A stretch of 64,000 bases of DNA from Dyadobacter sp. CY356 (GTDB taxonomy: Bacteria; Bacteroidota; Bacteroidia; Cytophagales; Spirosomataceae). The notes under the pieces were generated by a model. That model was not told the DNA's origin. It saw nothing but the letters and a program-made list of their open reading frames with translations, and did not search any database. Where the stretch lies: positions 372,001 through 436,000 of the forward strand of contig NZ_JAJTSZ010000004.1 of assembly GCF_021440195.1 (NCBI RefSeq), given 5' to 3'. This document shows, in pieces, positions 8,793-16,809 of this stretch. Position 1 is the stretch's first letter. Each line of letters begins with the position of its first letter. A program made the translations under genes and the position numbers.

Positions 8793-9572
8793 TTACATAT
8801 TTACACTTCCTTTAAAAACCCTCACAGCAGGTCCTATCAGGTAGATATCATCAAATTTCGCTTCGTCTTTTTCCAGATAATCCACCTGTAAAGTTCCACC
8901 CAGAGTTTCCACCGTAACCGGACCATTCCAACCTTCACGTAAATGTGCGGATAAAACACAGGCTGTTACACCCGTTCCGCAAGAATAAGTTTCGTCTTCA
9001 ACACCGCGTTCATATGTTCTTACACTTAGATGATTTTCGCCAAGTAATTGAACAAAATTAACATTCGTCCCTCCCTTAGGCCCAAATTCAGAACCATATC
9101 GAATATCTTTTCCAATGCTGACAACTTCGGTTTCCTGAATATCATCCACGTAAGTCACATAATGCGGTGAGCCGGTATTTAGAAAATCATACTTTTCGTG
9201 ACGTTCCACACCATTTACCGAACCCATTTTCAAACGGATAATTTCTGCCGTGGCCACACCTTCATGCGGACCATCCACTGCGATAAAAGAAGTTTCCTGT
9301 TCAAACATTCCAAGATCATGCGCAAAACGAACAGCACACCGGCCGCCATTTCCACACATACTGCCTTCACGGCCATCTGCATTGAAATAAACCATACGGA
9401 AGTCGTATCCTTCCGCATTTTCAAGTAGTATCAATCCGTCAGATCCTATACCGAAACGACGATGACAAAGTTTTTCAATCAATTCCTGCGAAGAGGGAAA
9501 GAATCCTGTGCGATTATCAATCATCACAAAATCATTTCCGGTACCCTGATATTTAAAAAAAGGAATTTCCAT
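8793..9572 (-). CDS. dapF: Diaminopimelate epimerase
   Basis: DapF converts LL- to meso-diaminopimelate for lysine and peptidoglycan synthesis. The 259-aa protein has GTGNDF at 10-15, the first catalytic cysteine in MCGNGGRC (Cys73) and the second in SCGTGVTAC (Cys198), each heading one half of the pseudo-dimeric fold. Length is slightly short but normal for Bacteroidota. A 7-bp periodic repeat lies directly upstream of the ATG. Confidence 0.95.
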   Translation of the reverse strand: MEIPFFKYQGTGNDFVMIDNRTGFFPSSQELIEKLCHRRFGIGSDGLILLENAEGYDFRMVYFNADGREGSMCGNGGRCAVRFAHDLGMFEQETSFIAVDGPHEGVATAEIIRLKMGSVNGVERHEKYDFLNTGSPHYVTYVDDIQETEVVSIGKDIRYGSEFGPKGGTNVNFVQLLGENHLSVRTYERGVEDETYSCGTGVTACVLSAHLREGWNGPVTVETLGGTLQVDYLEKDEAKFDDIYLIGPAVRVFKGSVNM

Positions 9573-9573
9573 A

Positions 9574-9608
9574 TGGCTGTTAGCGATTAGCTTATAGCTG
9601 TTAGCTAT
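9574..9608. repeat. 7-bp periodic GCYGANN-type repeat upstream of dapF
   Basis: The block reads as heptamers GCTGTTA, GCGATTA, GCTTATA, GCTGTTA, GCTAT. It begins two bases upstream of the dapF start codon and belongs to a family present at six gene borders in this window. Confidence 0.5.
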
Positions 9609-9650
9609 ATCGCATTTTGAATTTTCTAAACTAAAAAATTATTGTGATAC

Positions 9651-9680
9651 GAAAGCCAATCGCTAAAAGCTGACTGCTCC
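9651..9680. repeat. 7-bp periodic repeat, second copy between dapF and rplS
   Basis: Heptamers GCCAATC, GCTAAAA, GCTGACT, GCTCC follow a GAAA start. Its orientation and spacing relative to 9574-9608 would allow partial pairing between AGC/GCT blocks. Confidence 0.45.
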
Positions 9681-9690
9681 CAAACAACAA

Positions 9691-9723
9691 AACCCTGCAA
9701 AGAAAAGATTCTCTTGCAGGGTT
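9691..9723 (-). terminator. Rho-independent terminator of rplS
   Basis: AACCCTGCAA (9691-9700) pairs with TTGCAGGGTT (9714-9723). Runs of A and T flank both sides, so it could stop transcripts in either direction; it lies 26 bp after the rplS stop. Confidence 0.8.
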
Positions 9724-9748
9724 TTTAATTTCGTCCGAAGAAGATATC

Positions 9749-10114
9749 TTATGCCTTCGCTACTTTTAGCTCTTTAATACGAGCAGCTTTACCCTGACGA
9801 CCGCGTAAGAAGAACAAACGCGCACGACGCACCTTACCACGACGAATCAATTCGATTTTCGCGATACTTGGTGAAAGGATTGGAAAAATACGTTCAACTG
9901 CAATTCCGTTAGAAATTTTACGTACAGTGAAAGTTTCTCCGCTTCCGCTCAAATTACGGCGTTGCATTACCGTACCTTGAAACTGCTGAATACGTTCTTT
10001 GTTACCTTCTCTGATCTTAACGTGTACGTTGATCGTGTCACCTGCTTTGAAAACAGGATACTCGGAGGTACGATTCTCGATCGTAGCTTCTACGAGTTTA
10101 ATTAATTCGCTCAT
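9749..10114 (-). CDS. rplS: 50S ribosomal protein L19
   Basis: The 121-aa protein has the L19 signature: [33 protein letters not shown], then [22 protein letters not shown] and [24 protein letters not shown]19 sits at the 30S-50S interface. It is encoded alone here rather than next to trmD/rimM. Codon use in this gene is more biased than in its neighbours, as expected for a highly expressed gene. Confidence 0.97.
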   Translation of the reverse strand: MSELIKLVEATIENRTSEYPVFKAGDTINVHVKIREGNKERIQQFQGTVMQRRNLSGSGETFTVRKISNGIAVERIFPILSPSIAKIELIRRGKVRRARLFFLRGRQGKAARIKELKVAKA

Positions 10115-10185
10115 GACGATGCTTTATAATGAATTTGAAATTGCAACTTGCTTCCAGCGGATGGGGTGACGCCCCTTCATTCAAA
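10115..10185 (-). promoter_or_regulatory. Possible structured 5' leader of rplS
   Basis: On the minus strand the leader has a short hairpin GGGGCGTCACCCC (about 10160-10172) and a GCAAGTTGC palindrome close to the start. Ribosomal-protein leaders that bind L19 are known in some bacteria, but this match is only to the idea, not to a consensus I could test. Confidence 0.2.
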
Positions 10186-10346
10186 ACAGCTATTGCGAAA
10201 ACGAGTGCAAAGCTAAGATTAATTCTTAATATTTGAAAGTGTTAACATATTTTTATGCAGTAGAATCCATATAAATTTGTTGGAATAATATTAGTAAACA
10301 GTGATCTATGCCATCAAGGACGATTATGGGCAGCGTTTATTACAAA

Positions 10347-10354
10347 TATCTTTG
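10347..10354 (+). promoter_or_regulatory. Candidate -7 box (TATCTTTG) of nnrDE
   Basis: The octamer matches the Bacteroidota -7 consensus TAnnTTTG and ends only 4 bp before the ATG at 10359. If used, the transcript would be leaderless or nearly so. No clear -33 TTTG is seen at the right distance. Confidence 0.3.
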
Positions 10355-10358
10355 ACCT

Positions 10359-11840
10359 ATGAAAATATTAAATGTAAATCAGATCCGTGAACTGGATGCT
10401 GCCACCATACAAAACGAGCCGATTTCATCTCTGGATTTAATGGAAAGAGCGTCTCAGGCTTTTGTAAAATGGTATGAAGACCGTTTTGATACAAAAAAAT
10501 CAATTTCTGTTTTTTGTGGCAAAGGTAATAATGGTGGTGATGGGCTCGCTATTTCACGCATTTTATCAGGTAAAGGTTACCACGTCCGCTTTTTTGTGAT
10601 TGAATATAGCAAGGATGCTTCGGAGGATTTTCTTAAAAATCTGGTTAAAATTGAAAATCTCGTTCAGGTCAAATCCATTTACGAAGTCAACGCCATGCCG
10701 GAATTTGTTGATGATCATATCATTATAGATGCACTTTTAGGTTCTGGATTATCCCGCCCGGTTGAAGGTTTATTGCAGGATGTTATCAACAAAATAAATG
10801 ATGCTCCCGGCACAATCATCTCGGTTGATATTGCAAGTGGATTATATGTCGACAAATCCAATGAAAAAACGGACACTATTATTGAACCAGATTATACTGT
10901 AACTTTTCAACTACCAAAACTGGCTTTTATGATGCCGCAAAATGCAGCCTTCACCGGCGACTGGCATGTTGTGGATATTGGACTGGATAAAAAATATATC
11001 GAAGACGCTCCAACATCTTATCATTTTACAGACAAAAAAGATGCTGGGTCTCTGGTTAAATCCAGGGAGAAATTTTCTCACAAAGGAACCTTTGGCCATG
11101 CTTTAATTATGGCTGGAAGTTATGGTAAAGTTGGTGCAGCGACACTATCTTCCAGAGCTTGCGCGCATTCGGGAGCTGGATTGTTAACAGTACATGTTCC
11201 GGAATGCGGTTATGAAATCTTGCAAATCTCACTCCCGGAGGCGATGATCTCGGTTGATCAAAACCGGAAATACATTACTTCCGTACCAGAACTTGATTCA
11301 TTTTCCGCTATTGGTATTGGGCCAGGAATTGGACAGGAACCGCTAACCGTAAGAATGCTGGATGAGCTTTTAGACAAAATAAAAGTACCTCTCATTATTG
11401 ATGCAGATGCTTTAAACATTCTTTCCAAACATCCTGATTTGCTTGATAAACTTCCTGATAAAACGATTTTATCACCACATCCAAAAGAATTTCAACGGCT
11501 GGCAGGCGAATCTTCAAACGAGTTTGACAGGCTTGAACTTGCCAGGAATTTTGCTCAAAAGTATAATGTAATTATTTGTTTGAAAGGTGCTTACACGGCT
11601 GTTATTTTATCAAACGGTGATGTCCATTTCAATTCAACAGGAAACGCAGGCATGGCGACTGGTGGAAGTGGCGATGTTTTAACAGGAATACTGACTTCAT
11701 TGTTGGCCCAAAAATATACACCTGAAAATGCTGCAATATTCGGGGTTTTTCAACACGGATTGGCAGGCGACAAAGCAGCTGACAAAAAGACTAAAACTGC
11801 TATGGTTGCTTCTGATATTATTGAGAATCTGGGTTGGTAG
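10359..11840 (+). CDS. nnrDE: Bifunctional NAD(P)H-hydrate epimerase / ADP-dependent dehydratase
   Basis: This enzyme repairs damaged NAD(P)H hydrates. The N-terminal half (about 1-215, YjeF_N) epimerises the hydrate and has the GKGNNGGDGLAISR phosphate/substrate loop. The C-terminal half (about 225-493, YjeF_C, ribokinase fold) dehydrates it with ADP and carries KGTFGHALIMAG, IGIGPGIG, IIDADALN, LSPHPKEF and the ATGGSGDVLTG loop with the catalytic Asp. The fused length of 493 aa is normal for the Bacteroidota form. It is monocistronic and faces feoB across a double hairpin. Confidence 0.93.
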   Translation: MKILNVNQIRELDAATIQNEPISSLDLMERASQAFVKWYEDRFDTKKSISVFCGKGNNGGDGLAISRILSGKGYHVRFFVIEYSKDASEDFLKNLVKIENLVQVKSIYEVNAMPEFVDDHIIIDALLGSGLSRPVEGLLQDVINKINDAPGTIISVDIASGLYVDKSNEKTDTIIEPDYTVTFQLPKLAFMMPQNAAFTGDWHVVDIGLDKKYIEDAPTSYHFTDKKDAGSLVKSREKFSHKGTFGHALIMAGSYGKVGAATLSSRACAHSGAGLLTVHVPECGYEILQISLPEAMISVDQNRKYITSVPELDSFSAIGIGPGIGQEPLTVRMLDELLDKIKVPLIIDADALNILSKHPDLLDKLPDKTILSPHPKEFQRLAGESSNEFDRLELARNFAQKYNVIICLKGAYTAVILSNGDVHFNSTGNAGMATGGSGDVLTGILTSLLAQKYTPENAAIFGVFQHGLAGDKAADKKTKTAMVASDIIENLGW

Positions 11841-11900
11841 GTTTTTTTATAACCTAAAAATTTTCCGAAATTAGTGAAAATTCAATTGTTAATGATTGAA

Positions 11901-11994
11901 GTTTTTAAAACCCGTCCGACGGCAGAAAAAGCCGTCGGACGGGTTAGAGCCTCCCGTCGGATGGCTTTTTTCGCCATCCGACGGGTTTTAAAAC
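11901..11994. terminator. Four-armed double hairpin between nnrDE and feoB
   Basis: The first hairpin pairs 11909-11923 with 11931-11945 (15 bp, perfect, starting AACCCGTCCGACGGC). The second pairs 11953-11965 with 11973-11985 (13 bp, CCCGTCGGATGGC). The outermost arms, with GTTTTAAAAC-like ends, are also nearly complementary to each other, so a single long stem is an alternative fold. A and T runs flank both ends, which suits bidirectional termination between convergent genes. Confidence 0.75.
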
Positions 11995-12017
11995 TTTCTA
12001 TTATCTAAAAAAAATAC

Positions 12018-14150
12018 CTAACTCATAATCTGATAAACGGCAAAAGCCGAAACATAGGCCAACACCATCAGATAACCCAATTGAATAAGCGGCCATTTCC
12101 AGCCGTGCGTTTCACGGTAAACGACGGCGATGGTACTCATACACATCATCGCGAAAACGTAAAAAATAAGAAGTGAGTAACAAACCGCAGGTGTATACAT
12201 TGGACCGCCCTGATCATTTTTTTCCTGAACAAGCCTTTCTTTCACCGTCAATACATCTTCCGAATCACCGCTTATGCTGTAAATCGTAGCCATAGTACCA
12301 ACAAAAACTTCTCTTGCTGCGAAAGATGCTAAAAGCGCAATGCCTATTTTCCAGTCGTAACCCAAAGGACGGATGGCAGGCTCGATAAATCTTCCAAAAT
12401 TCCCAGCGTAAGAACTTTCCAAACGGGCAGAAGCAATGGCGGCAGCAACTTCCTGTTCAGGTGCCTGAGGCATGGTGCTTATTACCTTTTGTTCAGCAAC
12501 TGCCATATGATCGCCCGGGCCATAAGATGATAAAACCCAGAGAATGATTGAAATAGCAAGAATAACCTTTCCGGCTTCAAGCACAAAAGATTTCACACTA
12601 TCATACATCATAAAACCAACATGACCCCATCGCGGCATTTTAAAAGTTGGCATCTCCAGCATAAAATACCCCGGTTCCGTTCTCTTAATAAACAACGACA
12701 TCAGCCAGGCAGATGCCAATGCGCCGAACAATCCTAAAAAGTATAATCCAAACAAAACAAGTCCCTGCATATTGAAAATGCCCAGCACTTTTGTTGACGG
12801 AATAATAAGTGCAATAAGAATACTATATATTGGAAGTCTTGCCGAGCAACTCATAATCGGTGTTACCAGAATGGTCAGAAGTCGTTCATGACGGCTGCTG
12901 ATACTCCTGGTTGTCATGATAGCGGGAACGGCACAGGCTACACCCGAAATAAGCGGAACCACACTTCTGCCATTTAATCCAAAACGACGCATGATTTTAT
13001 CCATGATCACCATCACCCTGGCCATATAGCCGGATTCTTCCAATACAGAAACCAGCCCGAAAAGTATGGCAATTTGCGGAATGAAGATTATAACGCCTCC
13101 AATTCCAGCCATAACACCATCGGTCAGCAGATCATTGAGAACGCCTTTCGGCAGCATTTCCTTTGTCCAGGAAATAAGCAGAGCAGTATTTTCATCAAGC
13201 CAATCCATCGGATAAGACGCCCAGGCGAATATGGCCTGAAAAATAACCATCAGAATGACTGCAAAAGTGACGTAACCAAAAATCGGATGCAGCAGAACTT
13301 TATCCAGTTTTCTTGTCCAAAGCGGCTGTTCTGTCGCTCCTTCCGACTTCACGGATCTATCAACGATAGGTTTGATTGTTTCATAACGGGCTATGGTTTC
13401 ATCAGCCAGGAATCCAACTTCATCAAAACCATATTTTTCAATCAGCGCATCCAGTTTTGCACGAACAGGTTGAGCCAGAAAAGAAAAATTATCATGCTGA
13501 CAAACATATTGCAAAGCAACATAGTCATTATCAAGCTGATGCAATTCTTTCACTTCCTCAATCAGCGCAGGCTCATTTCCTTTTGGTGCATAAAAATATT
13601 TTAATACCGGCTTTTCAGTTCTTTCCACAACCTGGCGGACTGCCTCCTGCAAATTTGGAATCCCCTCTCCCGTTCTCGCATTTATTTTGACAACCGGTAC
13701 TTTAAGCTGCATTGCGAGCTGAACGGCATTCACCGTTAATTTCATACTTGCGGCAACATCCAGCATATTCAGTGCAAGAATTGTCGGTATGCCCAGATCG
13801 TTTATTTCAGTAAAAAGCAGAAGATTTCTTTGAAGATTGGAAGCATCAGCAACCACGATAACGGCAGCCGGATAATCGGGATGTTTTGGATTGGCAAGAA
13901 TATCCATTACAACGCCTTCATCTGCCGATTTGGGATAAACACTGTAAGTTCCTGGTAAATCCACAACAGTTACATCCAATTCCTGCTGTCCCTTGGATCC
14001 GGACAAACGAAAAGTCCCTGATTTTTTTTCAACTGTAACACCGGGAAAATTTCCGGTTTTTTGCCGTAAGCCGGTTAACGCATTAAATAATGTTGATTTT
14101 CCCGCATTCGGGTTTCCTACGAGGGCAATTTTTATATTTTCTTGTTTCAA
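12018..14150 (-). CDS. feoB: Ferrous iron transport protein B
   Basis: FeoB is the inner-membrane GTPase-coupled Fe2+ importer. The 710-aa protein has an N-terminal G domain with GNPNAGKST (12-20), DLPGTYS (from 64) and NMLD (126-129), then a spacer helical region to about 270, and a polytopic membrane part with two Gate motifs (the first around GVACAVPAIMTTRSI; the second around ASFAAREVFVGTMATIYS). The start appears to be TTG at 14148-14150, because no ATG is available before the conserved NIKIALVGN. feoA lies 29 bp upstream in the same direction. Confidence 0.95.
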   Translation of the reverse strand: MKQENIKIALVGNPNAGKSTLFNALTGLRQKTGNFPGVTVEKKSGTFRLSGSKGQQELDVTVVDLPGTYSVYPKSADEGVVMDILANPKHPDYPAAVIVVADASNLQRNLLLFTEINDLGIPTILALNMLDVAASMKLTVNAVQLAMQLKVPVVKINARTGEGIPNLQEAVRQVVERTEKPVLKYFYAPKGNEPALIEEVKELHQLDNDYVALQYVCQHDNFSFLAQPVRAKLDALIEKYGFDEVGFLADETIARYETIKPIVDRSVKSEGATEQPLWTRKLDKVLLHPIFGYVTFAVILMVIFQAIFAWASYPMDWLDENTALLISWTKEMLPKGVLNDLLTDGVMAGIGGVIIFIPQIAILFGLVSVLEESGYMARVMVIMDKIMRRFGLNGRSVVPLISGVACAVPAIMTTRSISSRHERLLTILVTPIMSCSARLPIYSILIALIIPSTKVLGIFNMQGLVLFGLYFLGLFGALASAWLMSLFIKRTEPGYFMLEMPTFKMPRWGHVGFMMYDSVKSFVLEAGKVILAISIILWVLSSYGPGDHMAVAEQKVISTMPQAPEQEVAAAIASARLESSYAGNFGRFIEPAIRPLGYDWKIGIALLASFAAREVFVGTMATIYSISGDSEDVLTVKERLVQEKNDQGGPMYTPAVCYSLLIFYVFAMMCMSTIAVVYRETHGWKWPLIQLGYLMVLAYVSAFAVYQIMS

Positions 14151-14179
14151 TTGAAAAGCAAAATAGAACGAAAAACGAA

Positions 14180-14407
14180 TTACTCAATTTCGATGGTCGA
14201 AGCTTCGTTTAATCGTAACGATAAAGAATAACAGCCACCTACATTTATACAAATCGGATCACCCAACGGAGCAACCGAATCCAGACGCACCACACAACCA
14301 GGCACACATCCCATCTCCAGCAACTTCAAAGACATTACCCGGTCAGTAAATGATCTTATAACTGCCTTCTCTCCTTTTTCCAGCTGTGAAACCGTACGAA
14401 CCGACAT
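14180..14407 (-). CDS. feoA: Ferrous iron transport protein A (SH3-like)
   Basis: The 75-aa FeoA-type protein is a single SH3-like domain: LEKGEKAVIRSF, then LKLLEMGCVPGCVVRL and PICINVGGCYSLSLRLNEA. FeoA associates with FeoB and is needed for ferrous iron uptake. It is the first gene of feoAB and is divergent from the ccm operon. Confidence 0.93.
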   Translation of the reverse strand: MSVRTVSQLEKGEKAVIRSFTDRVMSLKLLEMGCVPGCVVRLDSVAPLGDPICINVGGCYSLSLRLNEASTIEIE

Positions 14408-14554
14408 AAAGCTTATTTAGATTTAATACACGTAAGTGCAAATTAAGCATTCTCCGCCCGTAATTCAAATAGTTCGGCTTATCAATTATATAAACAATGC
14501 TATAAATCATACAAAAACATCCCATTATTATTATTACGCTCGGGTTTTGTGTCG

Positions 14555-14562
14555 TACTTTTG
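14555..14562 (+). promoter_or_regulatory. Candidate -7 box (TACTTTTG) for the ccm operon
   Basis: The octamer fits TAnnTTTG and lies about 90 bp upstream of the ccmB start. No good -33 box is seen at the expected spacing. Confidence 0.3.
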
Positions 14563-14617
14563 TAGCGCGAAAGACAAAGGTCCGGAGCAAGCCTGATAAA
14601 ATACGATCACCGCGCCG

Positions 14618-14649
14618 GAAGCTGATAGCTGATTGCCGATAGCCAAAAG
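14618..14649. repeat. 7-bp periodic GCYGANN repeat upstream of ccmB
   Basis: Heptamers GCTGATA, GCTGATT, GCCGATA, GCCAAAA run up to two bases before the TTG start of ccmB. This is the clearest copy of the family. Confidence 0.6.
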
Positions 14650-14651
14650 TA

Positions 14652-15314
14652 TTGAACGAGATAAAAACCCTCATTTGGAAAGAAGTGACGCTGGAATGGC
14701 GACAAAAATATGCTTTGAGTGGTATGTTACTATACGTGGTATCCACCGTTTTTGTTTGTTATTTAAGTTTTAATCTTCGTCGTAATCAACTCACTCCTAT
14801 TGTTTGGAACACACTTTTCTGGATTATCATACTTTTTACAGCAGTGAATGCAATAGCAAAAAGTTTTTCTCAGGAACGTTACGGACGGCTTTTGTACTAC
14901 TACAATCTATGCAGCCCGCAGGCTATAATCGTATCTAAAATCATCTATAATTCATTGGTCATGCTTGTGCTGGCCGTTATAGGATTTGGGTTTTACGCGT
15001 TTGTGATGGGAAATCCGGTTGCAGATGTTGGGCTATATTTTATTTGCATTCTGTTAGCAGCTATTGGATTTGCATCTGTTCTTACGCTCGTTGCAGGAAT
15101 TGCTTCAAAAGCGGAGAACAATGCCACATTGATGGCTGTATTAAGTTTTCCAATCATTTTGCCAATGCTTTTGATGACAATCAGGTTGGCAAAAAATGCA
15201 ATGGATGGACTTGACAGAAGTATCAGCACGGATGAGATCATAACACTATTGGCCATTGATGCCATTGTAATAACACTCAGCTTTTTACTTTTTCCTTTTT
15301 TGTGGAGAAGTTAA
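14652..15314 (+). CDS. ccmB: Haem exporter subunit CcmB
   Basis: CcmB is the membrane subunit of the CcmAB ATPase that releases holo-CcmE. The 220-aa protein has six predicted membrane segments and the family N terminus EIKTLIWKEVTLEWRQKYAL. The start seems to be TTG at 14652, since the conserved N terminus begins there and no ATG is in frame upstream. It is the first gene of ccmBCDEF. The ATPase gene ccmA is not in the window. Confidence 0.88.
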   Translation: MNEIKTLIWKEVTLEWRQKYALSGMLLYVVSTVFVCYLSFNLRRNQLTPIVWNTLFWIIILFTAVNAIAKSFSQERYGRLLYYYNLCSPQAIIVSKIIYNSLVMLVLAVIGFGFYAFVMGNPVADVGLYFICILLAAIGFASVLTLVAGIASKAENNATLMAVLSFPIILPMLLMTIRLAKNAMDGLDRSISTDEIITLLAIDAIVITLSFLLFPFLWRS

Positions 15315-15377
15315 AACTGAAATAACACGCTATATTTTCATAAATCAACAATTTAAAGTACCCAATTATTTAAAGCA

Positions 15378-16061
15378 ATGAGAAAAATCTGGTGGAAGAT
15401 CCTCTGTATAGTTATCATATTTTACGTGATTGTTATGGGATTTATGGGTCCCGTTCCACACCTTCCCATTCTTAACGAAACAATCCGCAATACCTATTTT
15501 CACGTTGCGTTATGGCTGGCGATGACCACACTGCTATTTGCTGCAATGATATTCTCCGTAAAATATCTTCGGGCGGGAAGAATCAACGATGATGATATTG
15601 CGAGTGAGCTTACAAAATCCGCTATTTTTTTTGGAATTCTTGGCTGTGTAACTGGTTCGGCATGGGCCAACTTTACCTGGGGAGATCCATGGCCAAATGA
15701 CCCGAAATTAAATAGCGCCGCCGTATGCTTATTGATTTACTTTGCATATCTCTTATTAAGAAGTTCATTTGAGGATGATCAGCGACGTGCGCGAATTTCG
15801 GCAGTTTACAATATTTTCGCTTTTGCAGTCTTTATTCCAATTATATATATCCTGCCAAGACTGACAGATTCCTTACATCCTGGCAGTGGTGGGAACGCTA
15901 CTTTTGGCTCATTTGACTTTGATAGTAACATTCGTAGAGTTTTCTATCCGGCAATCATAGGTTACATACTGCTTGGTATGTGGCTTGCTGAACTTCGTAT
16001 CAGAATAAAAGTTATCAAGCGATTCAGAGAAGAAGAATTTATAGAAAGCGGACTGAAATAA
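15378..16061 (+). CDS. ccmC: Cytochrome c maturation protein CcmC (haem lyase)
   Basis: CcmC loads haem onto CcmE. The 227-aa protein has six predicted membrane helices and a periplasmic tryptophan-rich loop, here NFTWGDPWPNDPKLNS, which corresponds to the WWD domain in a diverged form (the proteobacterial one has WGTWWVWD). Flanking His residues (for example in YFHVALW) are likely haem ligands. It lies 63 bp after ccmB. Confidence 0.88.
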   Translation: MRKIWWKILCIVIIFYVIVMGFMGPVPHLPILNETIRNTYFHVALWLAMTTLLFAAMIFSVKYLRAGRINDDDIASELTKSAIFFGILGCVTGSAWANFTWGDPWPNDPKLNSAAVCLLIYFAYLLLRSSFEDDQRRARISAVYNIFAFAVFIPIIYILPRLTDSLHPGSGGNATFGSFDFDSNIRRVFYPAIIGYILLGMWLAELRIRIKVIKRFREEEFIESGLK

Positions 16062-16138
16062 TTGTTTCAAGTCTAAATTTTAAAAATAGTAAACATTTCA
16101 AATCAAAAATTCGTTAAGAATTAAGTCCTATAAATACC

Positions 16139-16369
16139 ATGAAAAGAGTTTCCCTAATCCTACTGTGTCTGATGGTCATGTCAGGAAATCTGTTCGCTCA
16201 GGCGGCGGCTGATCCAAATTATGTACCGATGGCCGACAAAATGCGAGAAGATGGAAAAATCTGGGTAGTAGTTGCCGTTGTAGCTCTTGTTTTTGCAGGA
16301 ATTGCTATCAACATGCTTAGAATAGATTTTAAGCTTAAAAAAATTGAAAAAGAGTTAAATATCAAGTAA
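16139..16369 (+). CDS. ccmD: CcmD-like small membrane protein
   Basis: The 76-aa protein has an apparent signal peptide (to about FAQA), a short periplasmic segment with DPNYVPMADKMREDGKIW, one transmembrane helix (WVVVAVVALVFAGIAINML) and a charged cytoplasmic tail. Its place between ccmC and ccmE and its topology fit the CcmD role of holding CcmC and CcmE together; sequence similarity among CcmD proteins is low. Confidence 0.7.
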   Translation: MKRVSLILLCLMVMSGNLFAQAAADPNYVPMADKMREDGKIWVVVAVVALVFAGIAINMLRIDFKLKKIEKELNIK

Positions 16370-16374
16370 TCAGT

Positions 16375-16809
16375 ATGAAAAAGATCCAGATATTCGGTCT
16401 CATCATTATAGCGGTGGCTATTGGAATTATCGTTTCAACAGCTGGCGATGCGAGTACCTATGTTGATTTTGGGAAGGCAAAAGAAATGGCCGACAATGGT
16501 GATAATGAAAGTATTCACGTTGTTGGTAAGTTACAAAAAAACGCAGCCGGACAGATTCTTGATATGCAATATCATCCGGAAATTGATCCGAATTATTTTG
16601 AATTTACGTTGGTTGACAATAAAAATATGGTCCAGAAGGTCGTGTACAGAAGTACAAAACCACAGGACTTTGACAAATCTGAACAGGTTGTAGTTGTTGG
16701 AAAAATGCAGAACGGAACATTTGCAGCAGAAAAAATCCTGATGAAATGTCCTTCTAAATATGAAAACGGCAAAATGGAAACAACGGAGGCAACCGCATCA
16801 AAATCATGA
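16375..16809 (+). CDS. ccmE: Haem chaperone CcmE, CxxxY variant
   Basis: CcmE binds haem covalently in the periplasm and passes it to CcmF. The 144-aa protein has an N-terminal membrane anchor (about 4-22) and an OB-fold domain with ESIHVVGKLQKN and FEFTLVDNKNMVQKVVY. The haem-attaching residue is a His in the classical protein; here the corresponding motif is KCPSKYE, with Cys125 and Tyr129, i.e. the CxxxY form described from Desulfovibrio and archaea. The stop codon overlaps the start of ccmF by 4 bp. Confidence 0.9.
   Translation: MKKIQIFGLIIIAVAIGIIVSTAGDASTYVDFGKAKEMADNGDNESIHVVGKLQKNAAGQILDMQYHPEIDPNYFEFTLVDNKNMVQKVVYRSTKPQDFDKSEQVVVVGKMQNGTFAAEKILMKCPSKYENGKMETTEATASKS

Noticed and set aside
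13074-13604. Large antisense frame of 176 codons within feoB
   Set aside because: It is a shadow of the feoB coding strand with unusual composition and no recognisable domain.
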